From positions 1 to 62,040 of the forward strand of contig PNMW01000054.1 in assembly GCA_013823855.1 (NCBI GenBank): DNA of 62,040 bases. The letters run 5' to 3'. Below the pieces are notes generated by a model. That model was not told the DNA's origin and did not search any database. It saw only the letters and a list, made by a program, of their open reading frames with translations. Made by a program: the position numbers and the translations under genes. This document shows, one piece after another, positions 18,954 to 26,963 of this stretch; within the stretch, counting starts at the first letter, position 1; every line of letters starts with the position of its first letter. This DNA is from Lysobacteraceae bacterium (GTDB lineage: Bacteria > Pseudomonadota > Gammaproteobacteria > Nevskiales > Nevskiaceae).

Positions 18954-19286
18954 GTGAAGAAAGACAACGACAAGAAAGACGACAGGAAGGACGACGGCGG
19001 CATCATAGGCAACGCCGCCCGCGCGCGGCGCCGCGCCGAGCCGCTGGAAGTCAAGCTGACCCTGCGCTACCGCTTCGGCGACGAACCCGACGACACCGTG
19101 ACGGTGATGGACGACCGCGCGATCCCGATGGTCGACAGCGTGTTCAAGAACCGCGACCGGATCGTCCGCGCGCTGGCGATCACCCTGGTCCGTGCCGGCA
19201 TCACCCGACCGAAGGTGGTCAGTGAGTTGGTGCCGGGGTTGGGGTTGTTGAGGAAGGTGACGGGGCGGAAAGGAAAGAAGAACTAG
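18954..19286 (+). CDS. Small charged hypothetical protein
   Basis: A 110-aa protein from a GTG start. The first ~16 residues are a Lys/Asp run (MKKDNDKKDDRKDDGG), then a compact segment (LEVKLTLRYRFGDEPDDTVTVMDDRAIPMVDSVFKNRDRIVRALAITLVRAG) and a basic tail (TGRKGKKN). Third codon positions are strongly GC-rich like neighbouring genes, which supports real coding. I do not recognise a family. No signal peptide or membrane segment is seen. It is divergent from the alpha/beta hydrolase with almost no room for separate promoters, so its promoter probably lies inside that gene. Confidence 0.6.
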   Translation: MKKDNDKKDDRKDDGGIIGNAARARRRAEPLEVKLTLRYRFGDEPDDTVTVMDDRAIPMVDSVFKNRDRIVRALAITLVRAGITRPKVVSELVPGLGLLRKVTGRKGKKN

Positions 19287-19332
19287 ATTTAAGAGGGCGG
19301 TTGCGCAAGGCAATTCACACAAGGAGGAGGCC

Positions 19333-19536
19333 GTGACAGCTAAGAAGCGTATTAGTGATCCTGTCAGAGTCCGCAAAGCCAAATCAGATGGCTCGGTAGG
19401 GACCCTTCAAGCAACCCTAGAGAAGACTTTTGGCCTGCCGGAAGGGAGCGTCAAGATCATCTATCCAAGCGGTAGAAAGGCGCGTAGCGATGCAGATGTC
19501 AGCGCGCTTGGAGCTCACTGGCAAAAGCGGGGCTAA
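19333..19536 (+). CDS. Small hypothetical protein of lower GC content
   Basis: A 67-aa protein from a GTG start preceded by a very strong Shine-Dalgarno (AAGGAGGAGG, 19321-19330). The sequence is basic (MTAKKRISDPVRVRKAKSD, KTFGLPEGSVKIIYPSGRKARSDADVS), without cysteines or membrane segments. Codon use and base composition differ clearly from the surroundings: roughly half G+C by eye, with A/T-ending codons common. This suggests recent transfer. It lies at the left border of a hairpin-rich non-coding stretch. I do not recognise the family. Confidence 0.6.
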   Translation: MTAKKRISDPVRVRKAKSDGSVGTLQATLEKTFGLPEGSVKIIYPSGRKARSDADVSALGAHWQKRG

Positions 19537-20065
19537 CAGATACAGCCCGATTAGCTTCTGAAGGTGGCTTCATCACGTGTCCCGAAGGATTCGGTGTCGT
19601 CTTCCTCCATGACTGATCTGGCTGCACCGAATTATTCCGCGCTATCGCGCGGGTAGCTTTTCCTTGAAACGCACAAGGAAAAGTCACCAAAAGGAATGCG
19701 CCCCTGTCGCTGCGTCGATTCGCGAGAACTCCTCATTGCCCCCCGGCCCGGCCGAACATCACGGCCGGGCGTTCAGATTCGCTGCGAGCAGTGCTCGCAA
19801 AGCGCGAATCTTCACCCTGCGCTTCTCGGACACGGCGGGGCTTTTCGACGCGCCATCCCTGGCGCGGCGAAAAGGCTTCGGCTCCTGCCTCGCCCCCTGC
19901 GGGGCCTATTCCGCCATGTCCTGCGATGCTCGGCGCGCTCAAAGGGGGACTTACGGCAACAGCCACAGCTTCATCAAACGCCACATCCGCCGCGCTTCGC
20001 GCGGCGGATGTTTGGCAGTAGGTCGGCAATCCTTTGCCCACCTGGCGCCCGGGCAAACACCCCCC
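19537..20065. repeat. Non-coding stretch rich in inverted repeats
   Basis: No convincing gene is present in these 529 bp. At least five hairpins are visible: CTTTTCCTTG/CAAGGAAAAG (19657-19683, perfect 10-bp arms), CCCGGCCG/CGGCCGGG (19747-19769), a long two-part stem at 19775-19811 (AGATTCGC...GCGAATCT outside, TGCGAGCA/TGCTCGCA inside), a perfect 13-bp stem with 3-nt loop at 19983-20011 (ACATCCGCCGCGC arm), and TTTGCCC/GGGCAAA at 20033-20057. The AAAAGTCACCAAAAGGA phrase next to the first hairpin resembles a repeated intergenic sequence I associate with several gammaproteobacterial genomes. That resemblance is from memory and unverified. Confidence 0.6.
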
Positions 20066-21091
20066 TCAACCAGCTTTCCACCGACTCGGCGCCACCCCCG
20101 TCCAGCGCCGGAACGCATGCGTGAAGCTGGACGTGTCGGAAAAGCCCAGCAGGTAGGTGATCTCGCTGATCGAGTGGCGCGCTTCGCGCAGGTAGGACAT
20201 CGCCAGTTCGCGGCGCAGTTCGTCGAGCACGTCCTTGTAGCTCGTGCCCTCGTGGGCAAGTCGGCGCTGCAGGCTGCGGCTCGACAGGTGCAGCGCGTCG
20301 GCGGCCTTGTCCTGTGACGGCTCGCCGCGCGGCAGCTGTTCGATCAGCGCCGCGCGCAGCCGTTCGCGGATCAGCAGCTTGCCGAAGCGGGCGAGGTAGC
20401 GGGCCGCGACTTCGTCGTTGTGCCGGGCCAGTTCCGGGTTGGCGAATTCCAGCGGCGCGTCGAAATCGGCGGCAGCGAACAGCAGCCGGTTGTCGGTGGC
20501 GCCGAACGCGATCGGGCAGCGGAACGCGCGCTGCCACGGGCTCGGGTCGGCCGGTGCGGCGCGCGTCAGCCGCACTTCGAGCGGCGCGTGATCGCGGCGA
20601 TACAGGCCGCGGCACAGGCGCACGACGACGTAGGCGAAGGCATCGACCGCTTCCGGGATCGGCGCATGGCCGTCGGCGGTCGCGGCGATCTCGTAGCGGC
20701 AGCTGTCGCCGGCGCACGAGAAGCGCAGCTCGGCACCATCGCTGACCACGCGGAAGTAGCGGATCAGCCGCTCGAAGGCTTCGCGCAAGGTGGTCGACGC
20801 GACCAGCGAATAGCCGAGCGCGTGGAAGCTCAGCACGCCGGCTTCGCGGGCCACCTTCAGCGCGAACGCCGGGTCCCCGGTCGCGGCCACCGCCAGCTGC
20901 CAGAGCCGGTTGGTGCGGGCCACCGGGTAGCGGGCCTGGGCGTCGCCGAGGGCGGCGATGTCGAGCCCGGCCTCCGCGAACAGCGCGGCGCTGTCGAGCC
21001 CGGCGGCGTCGAGCGACTTGCGGATCGCCCGCGCCCAGCTGGTCAGCGTGGTGGCGGTGGTGAGCGGTGACTTGTCGTGCACGGACAACAT
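20066..21091 (-). CDS. AraC-family transcriptional regulator
   Basis: A 341-aa regulator. Residues about 20-210 form the arabinose-binding-like N-terminal domain of the OruR/ArgR-type AraC group (ALFAEAGLDIAAL, NRLWQLAVAATGDPAFALKVA, LGYSLVASTTLREAFERLIRYFRVVSDGAEL). The C-terminal domain holds two HTHs (DKAADALHLSSRSLQRRLAHEGTSYKDVLDELRRELAMSYL, then SISEITYLLGFSDTSSFTHAFRRWTGVAPSRWK). The start at 21091 leaves an 84-bp intergenic region; an upstream in-frame ATG at 21145 is possible but its extra residues look non-coding. Divergence from the desaturase gene suggests that gene as a target. Confidence 0.85.
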   Translation of the reverse strand: MLSVHDKSPLTTATTLTSWARAIRKSLDAAGLDSAALFAEAGLDIAALGDAQARYPVARTNRLWQLAVAATGDPAFALKVAREAGVLSFHALGYSLVASTTLREAFERLIRYFRVVSDGAELRFSCAGDSCRYEIAATADGHAPIPEAVDAFAYVVVRLCRGLYRRDHAPLEVRLTRAAPADPSPWQRAFRCPIAFGATDNRLLFAAADFDAPLEFANPELARHNDEVAARYLARFGKLLIRERLRAALIEQLPRGEPSQDKAADALHLSSRSLQRRLAHEGTSYKDVLDELRRELAMSYLREARHSISEITYLLGFSDTSSFTHAFRRWTGVAPSRWKAG

Positions 21092-21175
21092 CGTGGCGTC
21101 GGCGATCAGGCGGTGAGGGCAGGCGGAGCGAACAATGCCGCGCATCGTAACCCCGCGATGCACGAGGAGCGTTGA

Positions 21176-22207
21176 GTGAGCACCGTCGATCCCAGCCGCA
21201 TGAGTGATGAACAGAAGGCCGCCCACATCAAGGCCGTGGTCACCGCCGAAGGCCAGCGCCTGCGCGAGCGCTATCCGGTCCTGAAATCGCAGGACGCGAT
21301 CGGTGCCGCGATCCTCGGCTTCGCCTGGGCCGGCATCGCGGCCTGTGGCTGGGCCTACTACGCGGGTCTGATCAGCGCCTGGCTGTGCATCCCGCTGGTC
21401 GCGGTGTTCGCCTCGCTGACCCACGAGCTGGAACACGACCTGATCCACTGGATGTACTTCAAGAAGACCCCTTGGGCGCATCACCTGATGATGGCGCTGG
21501 TCTGGCTGGCCCGGCCGACGACGATCAACCCCTGGGCGCGTCGCACGCTGCATTTCAACCACCACAAGTTTTCCGGTCAGACCAACGACCTGGAAGAACG
21601 CGCGATCACCAACGGCGAAGCTTGGGGGATCAAGCGCCTGCTGATGACCGGCGACAACCTGCTGTCGGTAGCGCTCAGGATGGGCAAGGTGCCGAAGCAC
21701 AAGCGCCTCAGGCTGTTCGTCAGCGCGGCGGCCGGCTACTTCCCGCTCGGCTGGGTACAGATCGGCCTCTGGTACAACTTCCTCGGCTTCCACGCCTTGA
21801 ACGGTGTGGCGCTGCTGGCCGGCACCGAGATCGCCTGGTGGGGCTGGATCGTGGCGACGATGCAGGTGGTCGATTTCCTGGTCGTCACCTGGATCGCGCC
21901 GAACGTGCTGCGCAGCTTTTCACTGCACTTCGTCAGCTCGAACATGCATTACTTCGGCGATGTCGAGCCGGGCAACGAGCTGCAGCAGTGTCAGGTGCTG
22001 AACGTCTGGTGGATGGCGCCGTTCCACCTGTTCTGCTTCAACTTCGGCTCGACCCACGCGATCCATCACTTCGTGGTCAAGGAGCCGTTCTACATCCGCC
22101 AGCTGACCGCGCCGGTGGCCCACCAGGTGATGCGCGAGATGGGCGTGCGCTTCAACGACATCGGCACTTTCAGGCGCGCCAACCGCTGGACCCGAGCGAC
22201 CGCCTGA
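21176..22207 (+). CDS. Membrane fatty acid desaturase-family protein
   Basis: A 343-aa integral membrane di-iron protein. It has three histidine boxes: HELEHD (about residue 83), HFNHHK (about 125) and HAIHHF (about 292). Hydrophobic segments lie between them (AILGFAWAGIAACGWAYYAG, WLCIPLVAVFASL, VATMQVVDFLVVTWIAPN). This fits the membrane desaturase/hydroxylase superfamily. Box spacing is closer to acyl-lipid or acyl-CoA desaturases than to AlkB alkane hydroxylase. The GTG start follows GAGGAG at 21164-21169. An AraC regulator is divergent 84 bp upstream and a hairpin follows the stop. Confidence 0.82.
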   Translation: MSTVDPSRMSDEQKAAHIKAVVTAEGQRLRERYPVLKSQDAIGAAILGFAWAGIAACGWAYYAGLISAWLCIPLVAVFASLTHELEHDLIHWMYFKKTPWAHHLMMALVWLARPTTINPWARRTLHFNHHKFSGQTNDLEERAITNGEAWGIKRLLMTGDNLLSVALRMGKVPKHKRLRLFVSAAAGYFPLGWVQIGLWYNFLGFHALNGVALLAGTEIAWWGWIVATMQVVDFLVVTWIAPNVLRSFSLHFVSSNMHYFGDVEPGNELQQCQVLNVWWMAPFHLFCFNFGSTHAIHHFVVKEPFYIRQLTAPVAHQVMREMGVRFNDIGTFRRANRWTRATA

Positions 22208-22224
22208 CACCCTGCGACCGAACG

Positions 22225-22252
22225 GCCGTCCCTGATCCCGATCAGGGACGGC
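22225..22252. terminator. Hairpin between convergent genes
   Basis: GCCGTCCCTGATC (22225-22237) and GATCAGGGACGGC (22240-22252) are perfect 13-bp inverted arms separated by CC. The innermost pairs must open to form a loop. It lies exactly between the desaturase stop and the acyl-CoA ligase stop, so it may end both transcripts. There is no T tract on either side, so intrinsic termination would be inefficient. Confidence 0.5.
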
Positions 22253-22261
22253 GTTCGCGTT

Positions 22262-23830
22262 TCAGCCGGTGGCGAACATGGCCTCCGAACCGGTATGGGC
22301 CTTGCGCAGTTCGCGCTTCAGGATCTTGCCGGCGGTGTTGCGCGGCAGGTTCGGCACGAAGATCACCTGCTTCGGCACCTTGTACGGCGCCAGCGTGGTC
22401 TTCGAGTGGGCGATCAGCTCGTCGGCCGACGCCGTCGCGCCGTCGCGCAGCACCACGAACGCGGCCACCGCTTCGATCCACTTCGGATCCGGCAGCGCCA
22501 CCACCGCGACTTCCGACACCGCGGCGTGGGTCAGCAGCGCTTCCTCGACTTCCCGGCTGGCCACCAGCACGCCGCCGGTATTGATCACGTCCTTGACCCG
22601 GTCGGCGATGAACAGATAGCCCTCGGCGTCGAAGTAGCCGAGATCGCCGGAGCGGAACCAGCCGCCGGCGAAGGCTTCGGCGGTCTGCTCCGGCTTGTTC
22701 CAGTAGCCCAGGGTCAGCTGCGGGCTGCGGTGGACGATCTCGCCGAGCACGCCCGGGGCGCAGTCCTTGAAGTCGTCGTCGACGACCCGGGTCTCGACAT
22801 TGAACACCGGCCGCCCGCAGGACGCCGGCCGCGCCTCGTGCTCGTGCGGACGCAGCACGGTGGCCATCGGCGCGATCTCGGTCTGGCCGTAGCAGTTGAA
22901 CGGCTGGGCCTTCGGCAGCCGCTGGCGCAGCTCCTGCAGCACCGGCACCGGCATGATCGAGGCGCCGTAATAGACCTTCTCCAGCGAACTCAAGTCACGC
23001 GTCGCGAAGTCCGGATGGCGCAGCAGGCTGATCCAGACCGTTGGTGGCGCGAAGAACGAGGTGATCTTCTCGCGCTCGATCAGCTCCAGCACCCGGGCCG
23101 GCGCCGGGGCGTCGATGATCATCTGCCAGGCGCCGACCAGCAGGTGCGGCATGGTGAACACGTGCATCTGGGCCGTGTGGTACAGCGGCAGCGCGGCCAG
23201 CGCGCGGTCGGACTCGCGCAGTTCCAGATCCTGGATGCAGGTCTGGTATTCGGCCTGGATGCCGGCATGGCCGAGCATCGCGCCCTTCGGCGCCGCCGTG
23301 GTACCCGAGGTGTACAGGAACTGGGCGACCGAGCTGTCGTCGACCGGGTACTCGACGTCCGGCAGCGGCCCGGACCGGGCGACGCCGAGCAGGTCCTCGT
23401 CCGGCGCGCCGCGCAGCAGCCGGGTGGTCGGCTGCTCGGCACCGAGCACGGCGAGGTTGGCGACCAGATCCGGATCGCTGAGCACCAGTGCCGCGCCGGA
23501 CTGCCTGACCAGATAGATCAGCTCGTCGCCGGTCAGCGCGTAGTTGATCGGCACGTGGATGGCGCCGAGCCGGGTGCAGCCGAGGAAGGCGATCAGGTAG
23601 GCGTCGGAGTTCTTGCCGTAGCACAGCACCCGGTCGCCGGCCTTGAGGCCGAGCCCGGCGTAGAAGCAGGCCACCCGGTCGGCAGCCAGGTTCAGGTCCT
23701 CGAAGCTCCAGACGCGCTCGGCATAGCTCAGCGCCGGGCGGCTGCGCTGGCGGCGGGCGCTGCGGCGCAGCGCATCGCCCAGGGTATTGCGGCGGGCACG
23801 GACGATATCGGGCGAAAGGCTCAGGCTCAC
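22262..23830 (-). CDS. AMP-dependent acyl-CoA synthetase
   Basis: A 522-aa ANL-superfamily ligase. The P-loop is LYTSGTTAAPKGAML (about 170-184). The other signatures are FNCYGQTEIAP (about 307), GWFRSGDLGYFD (about 398) and the C-terminal lysine region LPRNTAGKILKRELR. GTG at 23830 starts MSLSLSPDIVRARRNTLGD. It activates a carboxylic acid to acyl-AMP and acyl-CoA; fatty or aromatic acid substrates are both possible. It converges with the desaturase gene. The nearest upstream gene on its strand, the M20 hydrolase, ends 134 bp away. Confidence 0.9.
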   Translation of the reverse strand: MSLSLSPDIVRARRNTLGDALRRSARRQRSRPALSYAERVWSFEDLNLAADRVACFYAGLGLKAGDRVLCYGKNSDAYLIAFLGCTRLGAIHVPINYALTGDELIYLVRQSGAALVLSDPDLVANLAVLGAEQPTTRLLRGAPDEDLLGVARSGPLPDVEYPVDDSSVAQFLYTSGTTAAPKGAMLGHAGIQAEYQTCIQDLELRESDRALAALPLYHTAQMHVFTMPHLLVGAWQMIIDAPAPARVLELIEREKITSFFAPPTVWISLLRHPDFATRDLSSLEKVYYGASIMPVPVLQELRQRLPKAQPFNCYGQTEIAPMATVLRPHEHEARPASCGRPVFNVETRVVDDDFKDCAPGVLGEIVHRSPQLTLGYWNKPEQTAEAFAGGWFRSGDLGYFDAEGYLFIADRVKDVINTGGVLVASREVEEALLTHAAVSEVAVVALPDPKWIEAVAAFVVLRDGATASADELIAHSKTTLAPYKVPKQVIFVPNLPRNTAGKILKRELRKAHTGSEAMFATG

Positions 23831-23964
23831 AGTGTGGTTCTCGCAGTGGTGAAGGCGGCAACGGGACTTGCGCCGTCGCCTTGTCTTGTCGAACCGGAAA
23901 GATACCGACTCGGCGCCCGGGATGGCACCACCCGGTCGGGTCGGCTGTCGAGGCTTGGCGTGCC

Positions 23965-25224
23965 TCAGGCGGCCAGCAGCTCCGCCAGCATCGCCGCGAC
24001 GGTCGCCGTGGCGCCGCGCAGGTCGCGCAGCCGCAGGCACTCGTCGGCGCCGTGGCCGTTGGCCTCGGCCAGCGTCCGCGGACCGGCGCCGTAGAGCACG
24101 GTGGGAATGCCGGCGGCGGCGTAGTGGCGGGCGTCGGTATACAGCGGCACGCCGTGTTCGGCGATCGGGGCGCCGAGGAAGGCGGCACCGTGGCGCTGCA
24201 GCGCTTCGGTGAGCCGCCCGGCACCCGGCAGCTTGACCAGCGGCTGCGCCAGCATCAGCCGGCGGATCTCGACGGTGATGCCCGGAAAGGCCGCCGCCGC
24301 GTCGGCGATCAGGCCGCGCAGCGCGGCTTCGGCGGCATCGGCCGATTCCTCGGGGATGATCCGCCGGTCGATGCGGAAGCGGACCCGGTCCGGCACCACG
24401 TTGGTATTGATGCCGCCGTGGATCAGGCCGACGTTCAAGGTCGGCGTGTCGATGCCGTGGGTCGCCGAATGCACCGTCGCCAGTTCGGCGCGCGAGGCAT
24501 ACAGCGCCGCCAGGATGCCGGTCGCCGCCTCCAGCGCGTCGACCGCGGCCTTCGGCATCGCCGCATGACCCTGCCGGCCGTGGACGGTGACTTCGAGGTG
24601 CAGGCAGCCGTTGTGGGCGGTGGTCACCGCATAGGCGAAGCCGGCCGACAGCGCCAGATCGGGCCGGGTCAGGCCCTTGCGCAACAGCCAGGCCGGGCCG
24701 ATCTCGCCGCCGACTTCCTCGTCGTAGGTGAAATGCAGCTCCACCGAACCGCGCAGGCGCAGCTCGCCGCGCGCCACCAGCCGCTGCAGCGCCTGCAGCG
24801 CGAAGCTGTAGGTGGCGAAGTCGGACTTCGATACCGCCACGCCGCGGCCGTACATCACCGCGCCATGCGCGGGGTCGTCGCGGATCACCGCGCCATAGGG
24901 GTCGACCGACCAGCCGGCGCCGGGGGCGACGACATCGCCGTGGGCGTTCAGCGCGATGCACGGGCCGGGGCCGCCGAACGCCTGGCGCACGATCAGGTTG
25001 GTCGCCGAGATCATGCCGACCGCTGCGAGGTCGTCGGTCCCGACGGCATGCGATTCCACCGCGTGGCCGAGCTGCTTGAGCAGTTCGGCGGCCCGCGCAC
25101 CGTGGCCGGCGCAATCGCCGGGCGGGTTGTCGGTCGGCACCTTGACCAGCTCGGCCAGGAACGCGACCGAGGCCGGAAAGCCGGCGTCGACCTCGCCGAG
25201 GATCGCCGTCTGCAATGGCGTCAT
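23965..25224 (-). CDS. M20-family amidohydrolase/deacetylase (ArgE/DapE type)
   Basis: A 419-aa zinc peptidase-family enzyme. Metal-binding motifs are NAHGDVV (His and Asp near 95-97), KSDFAT, and YDEEVGGEIGP with the catalytic Glu and metal Glu. The dimerisation part contains VHGRQGHAAMPKAAVDA, and a late histidine is in GHGADECL. It resembles acetylornithine deacetylase/succinyl-diaminopimelate desuccinylase, but sits as the last gene of the purine operon, its ATG overlapping the stop of the uraD-allC fusion. A role in ureido-compound hydrolysis is therefore possible but not shown; specificity is unknown. Confidence 0.82.
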   Translation of the reverse strand: MTPLQTAILGEVDAGFPASVAFLAELVKVPTDNPPGDCAGHGARAAELLKQLGHAVESHAVGTDDLAAVGMISATNLIVRQAFGGPGPCIALNAHGDVVAPGAGWSVDPYGAVIRDDPAHGAVMYGRGVAVSKSDFATYSFALQALQRLVARGELRLRGSVELHFTYDEEVGGEIGPAWLLRKGLTRPDLALSAGFAYAVTTAHNGCLHLEVTVHGRQGHAAMPKAAVDALEAATGILAALYASRAELATVHSATHGIDTPTLNVGLIHGGINTNVVPDRVRFRIDRRIIPEESADAAEAALRGLIADAAAAFPGITVEIRRLMLAQPLVKLPGAGRLTEALQRHGAAFLGAPIAEHGVPLYTDARHYAAAGIPTVLYGAGPRTLAEANGHGADECLRLRDLRGATATVAAMLAELLAA

Positions 25225-26963
25225 GCCGGCACCGACACGGTGGTCAGGAAGTCGATGAACGCGGCGGCGGCGAGCTGGGCATCGTCGGCAGTCATGGTTT
25301 CCTCGGGGTGGTGGCTAATGCCGCCGTTGCCGCAGCGGACGAACAGCATCGCGACCGGCGCCAGTCGCGCCATCATCATCGCGTCATGGCCGGCACCGCT
25401 CGGCAGATGGCGGGCCGGCTCGGCGTCGGTGGTGCGCCGGACCGCGGCGGCCAGCGCCCGTTGCAGCGCCGGATCACAGGGCGTGGCGGCGACGTCGTGC
25501 ACCTTGCGCTGCTCGATCTCGACCCGGCGCCGTGCGGCGATCACCGCGATCGCCGCGCCGATCTCGGCAGCGGCGGCGGCGCGCAGGGCGTCGTCCGGTG
25601 CGCGCAGGTCGATCGACAGCTCGCAGCGGCCGGGAATCACGTTGATCGCGCCGTCCGGCACGGTCAGCGTGCCGACCGTGGCGACCACGCCGTCATGGCG
25701 GTGGGCAATCTGCTCGACCGCCAGCACCAGTTCCGCCGCCGCCGCTGCGGCATCGCGGCGCAGCCGCATCGGCACCGTACCGGCGTGGCCGGCCAGGCCA
25801 CGGATGCTCAGCAGGTGACGCTCGGCGCCATTGATCGCGGTGACCACGCCGAGCGCGCGGCCTTCGTCGAGCAGCACCGGCCCCTGCTCGATGTGGACCT
25901 CGACGAAGGCGGCCACCCGTGCCGGATCGCGGGCCAGCTGCGGAATCGTGGCCGGATCGTGGCCGGCCTGCTGCAGCGCGTCGGCCAGCGAGATGCCATC
26001 GCGGTCGCGGCGCGCCAGCAGCATCGGATCGAAGTGGCCGGCCAGCGCGCTGGAGCCGAGGAACGTCGACTGGAAGCGCACGCCTTCCTCGTCGCTGAAG
26101 GCGACGATCTCGACATCGAACGGCAGCCGGGTGCCGGTCTGGCGCAGGCGGCGGATGGCGACGATCGGCAGCACGATGCCGAGCCGGCCGTCGTAGTGGC
26201 CGCCGTTGATCACCGTGTCGTAGTGCGAGCCGGTGATCAGCGTGCGGGCACCGCCGCGGAAGCCCGGCCAGCGGCCGACGACATTGCCGATCGCGTCGAT
26301 CGTGGCATCGAGGCCGGCTTCGAGCATCCAGTCGCGCAGCAGCGCGGCGGTGGCCTGATGGACCGGCGTCAGGCAGGTGCAGGTCAGCGCGCCGCTCTGT
26401 TCGCTGAGCCAGGCCAGCCGCGCGCACAGCGCCACGATTTCGTCGCCGGCCGGCTCGCTGATCCGGTCGACCAGCCGGAACGCGGCGATCCGGCTGATCT
26501 CGTGCAGTGCCCGGGCGAACTCGGCGGGCTCGTCGTCGAGCAGGCGCTCGGCCATCGCGGCGATGATCGAGGCGCGGCTGTGACCCTTGACCGCGATGAT
26601 GAACGGAAAGCCGAAGCGGGCGCGGTAGGCGCCATTCAGCGCCTGGATGCGCTCGAACTCCTCCGCCGTGCAGCGGTCGAGCCCGGCACCGGTCTGTTCG
26701 CGTACCGATTCCTCGGTCATCTCCCGCGCGATCGCCGCCTTGCCGGCCAGCTCCGGATGGGCGCGGATCAGCGCCAGCTGGGTGTCGCGCGGCGCGGCGA
26801 ACATCGCGGCGTTGAGGGCATCGAGCAGCGCCAGCCGGGACGTGAACGGGCCGGCGTCGATCGCCGCCTCGGCGACCCACGGCGAGTGTTCGTAGATGCC
26901 GTCGAGCGCGCTCACGAAGCCGGGCCGGTCCATCGCATTCAGTTCGGCGAGCGGGATCAGCAT
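25221..26963 (-). CDS. OHCU decarboxylase - allantoate amidohydrolase fusion
   Basis: A 580-aa bifunctional protein. Residues 1-165 are UraD, decarboxylating 2-oxo-4-hydroxy-4-carboxy-5-ureidoimidazoline to S-allantoin: RAHPELAGK (His69), EEFERIQALNGAYRARFGFPFIIAVKG. Residues about 175-580 are an M20 ureidase of the AllC type: TGSHYDTVINGGHYDGRLGI, SDEEGVRFQSTFLGSSALAG, HIEQGPVLLDEG, GLAGHAGTVPM and SGAGHDAMMMA. This part hydrolyses allantoate to ureidoglycine and ammonia. The fusion joins two non-adjacent steps with allantoinase between them, and allantoinase is the next gene upstream, overlapping by 7 bp. Confidence 0.93.
   Translation of the reverse strand: MLIPLAELNAMDRPGFVSALDGIYEHSPWVAEAAIDAGPFTSRLALLDALNAAMFAAPRDTQLALIRAHPELAGKAAIAREMTEESVREQTGAGLDRCTAEEFERIQALNGAYRARFGFPFIIAVKGHSRASIIAAMAERLLDDEPAEFARALHEISRIAAFRLVDRISEPAGDEIVALCARLAWLSEQSGALTCTCLTPVHQATAALLRDWMLEAGLDATIDAIGNVVGRWPGFRGGARTLITGSHYDTVINGGHYDGRLGIVLPIVAIRRLRQTGTRLPFDVEIVAFSDEEGVRFQSTFLGSSALAGHFDPMLLARRDRDGISLADALQQAGHDPATIPQLARDPARVAAFVEVHIEQGPVLLDEGRALGVVTAINGAERHLLSIRGLAGHAGTVPMRLRRDAAAAAAELVLAVEQIAHRHDGVVATVGTLTVPDGAINVIPGRCELSIDLRAPDDALRAAAAAEIGAAIAVIAARRRVEIEQRKVHDVAATPCDPALQRALAAAVRRTTDAEPARHLPSGAGHDAMMMARLAPVAMLFVRCGNGGISHHPEETMTADDAQLAAAAFIDFLTTVSVPA

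Noticed and set aside
19733..20056. Possible 107-aa protein in the hairpin-rich stretch
   Set aside because: The frame is built from the inverted repeats, lacks a good ribosome binding site and has no coding-like composition.
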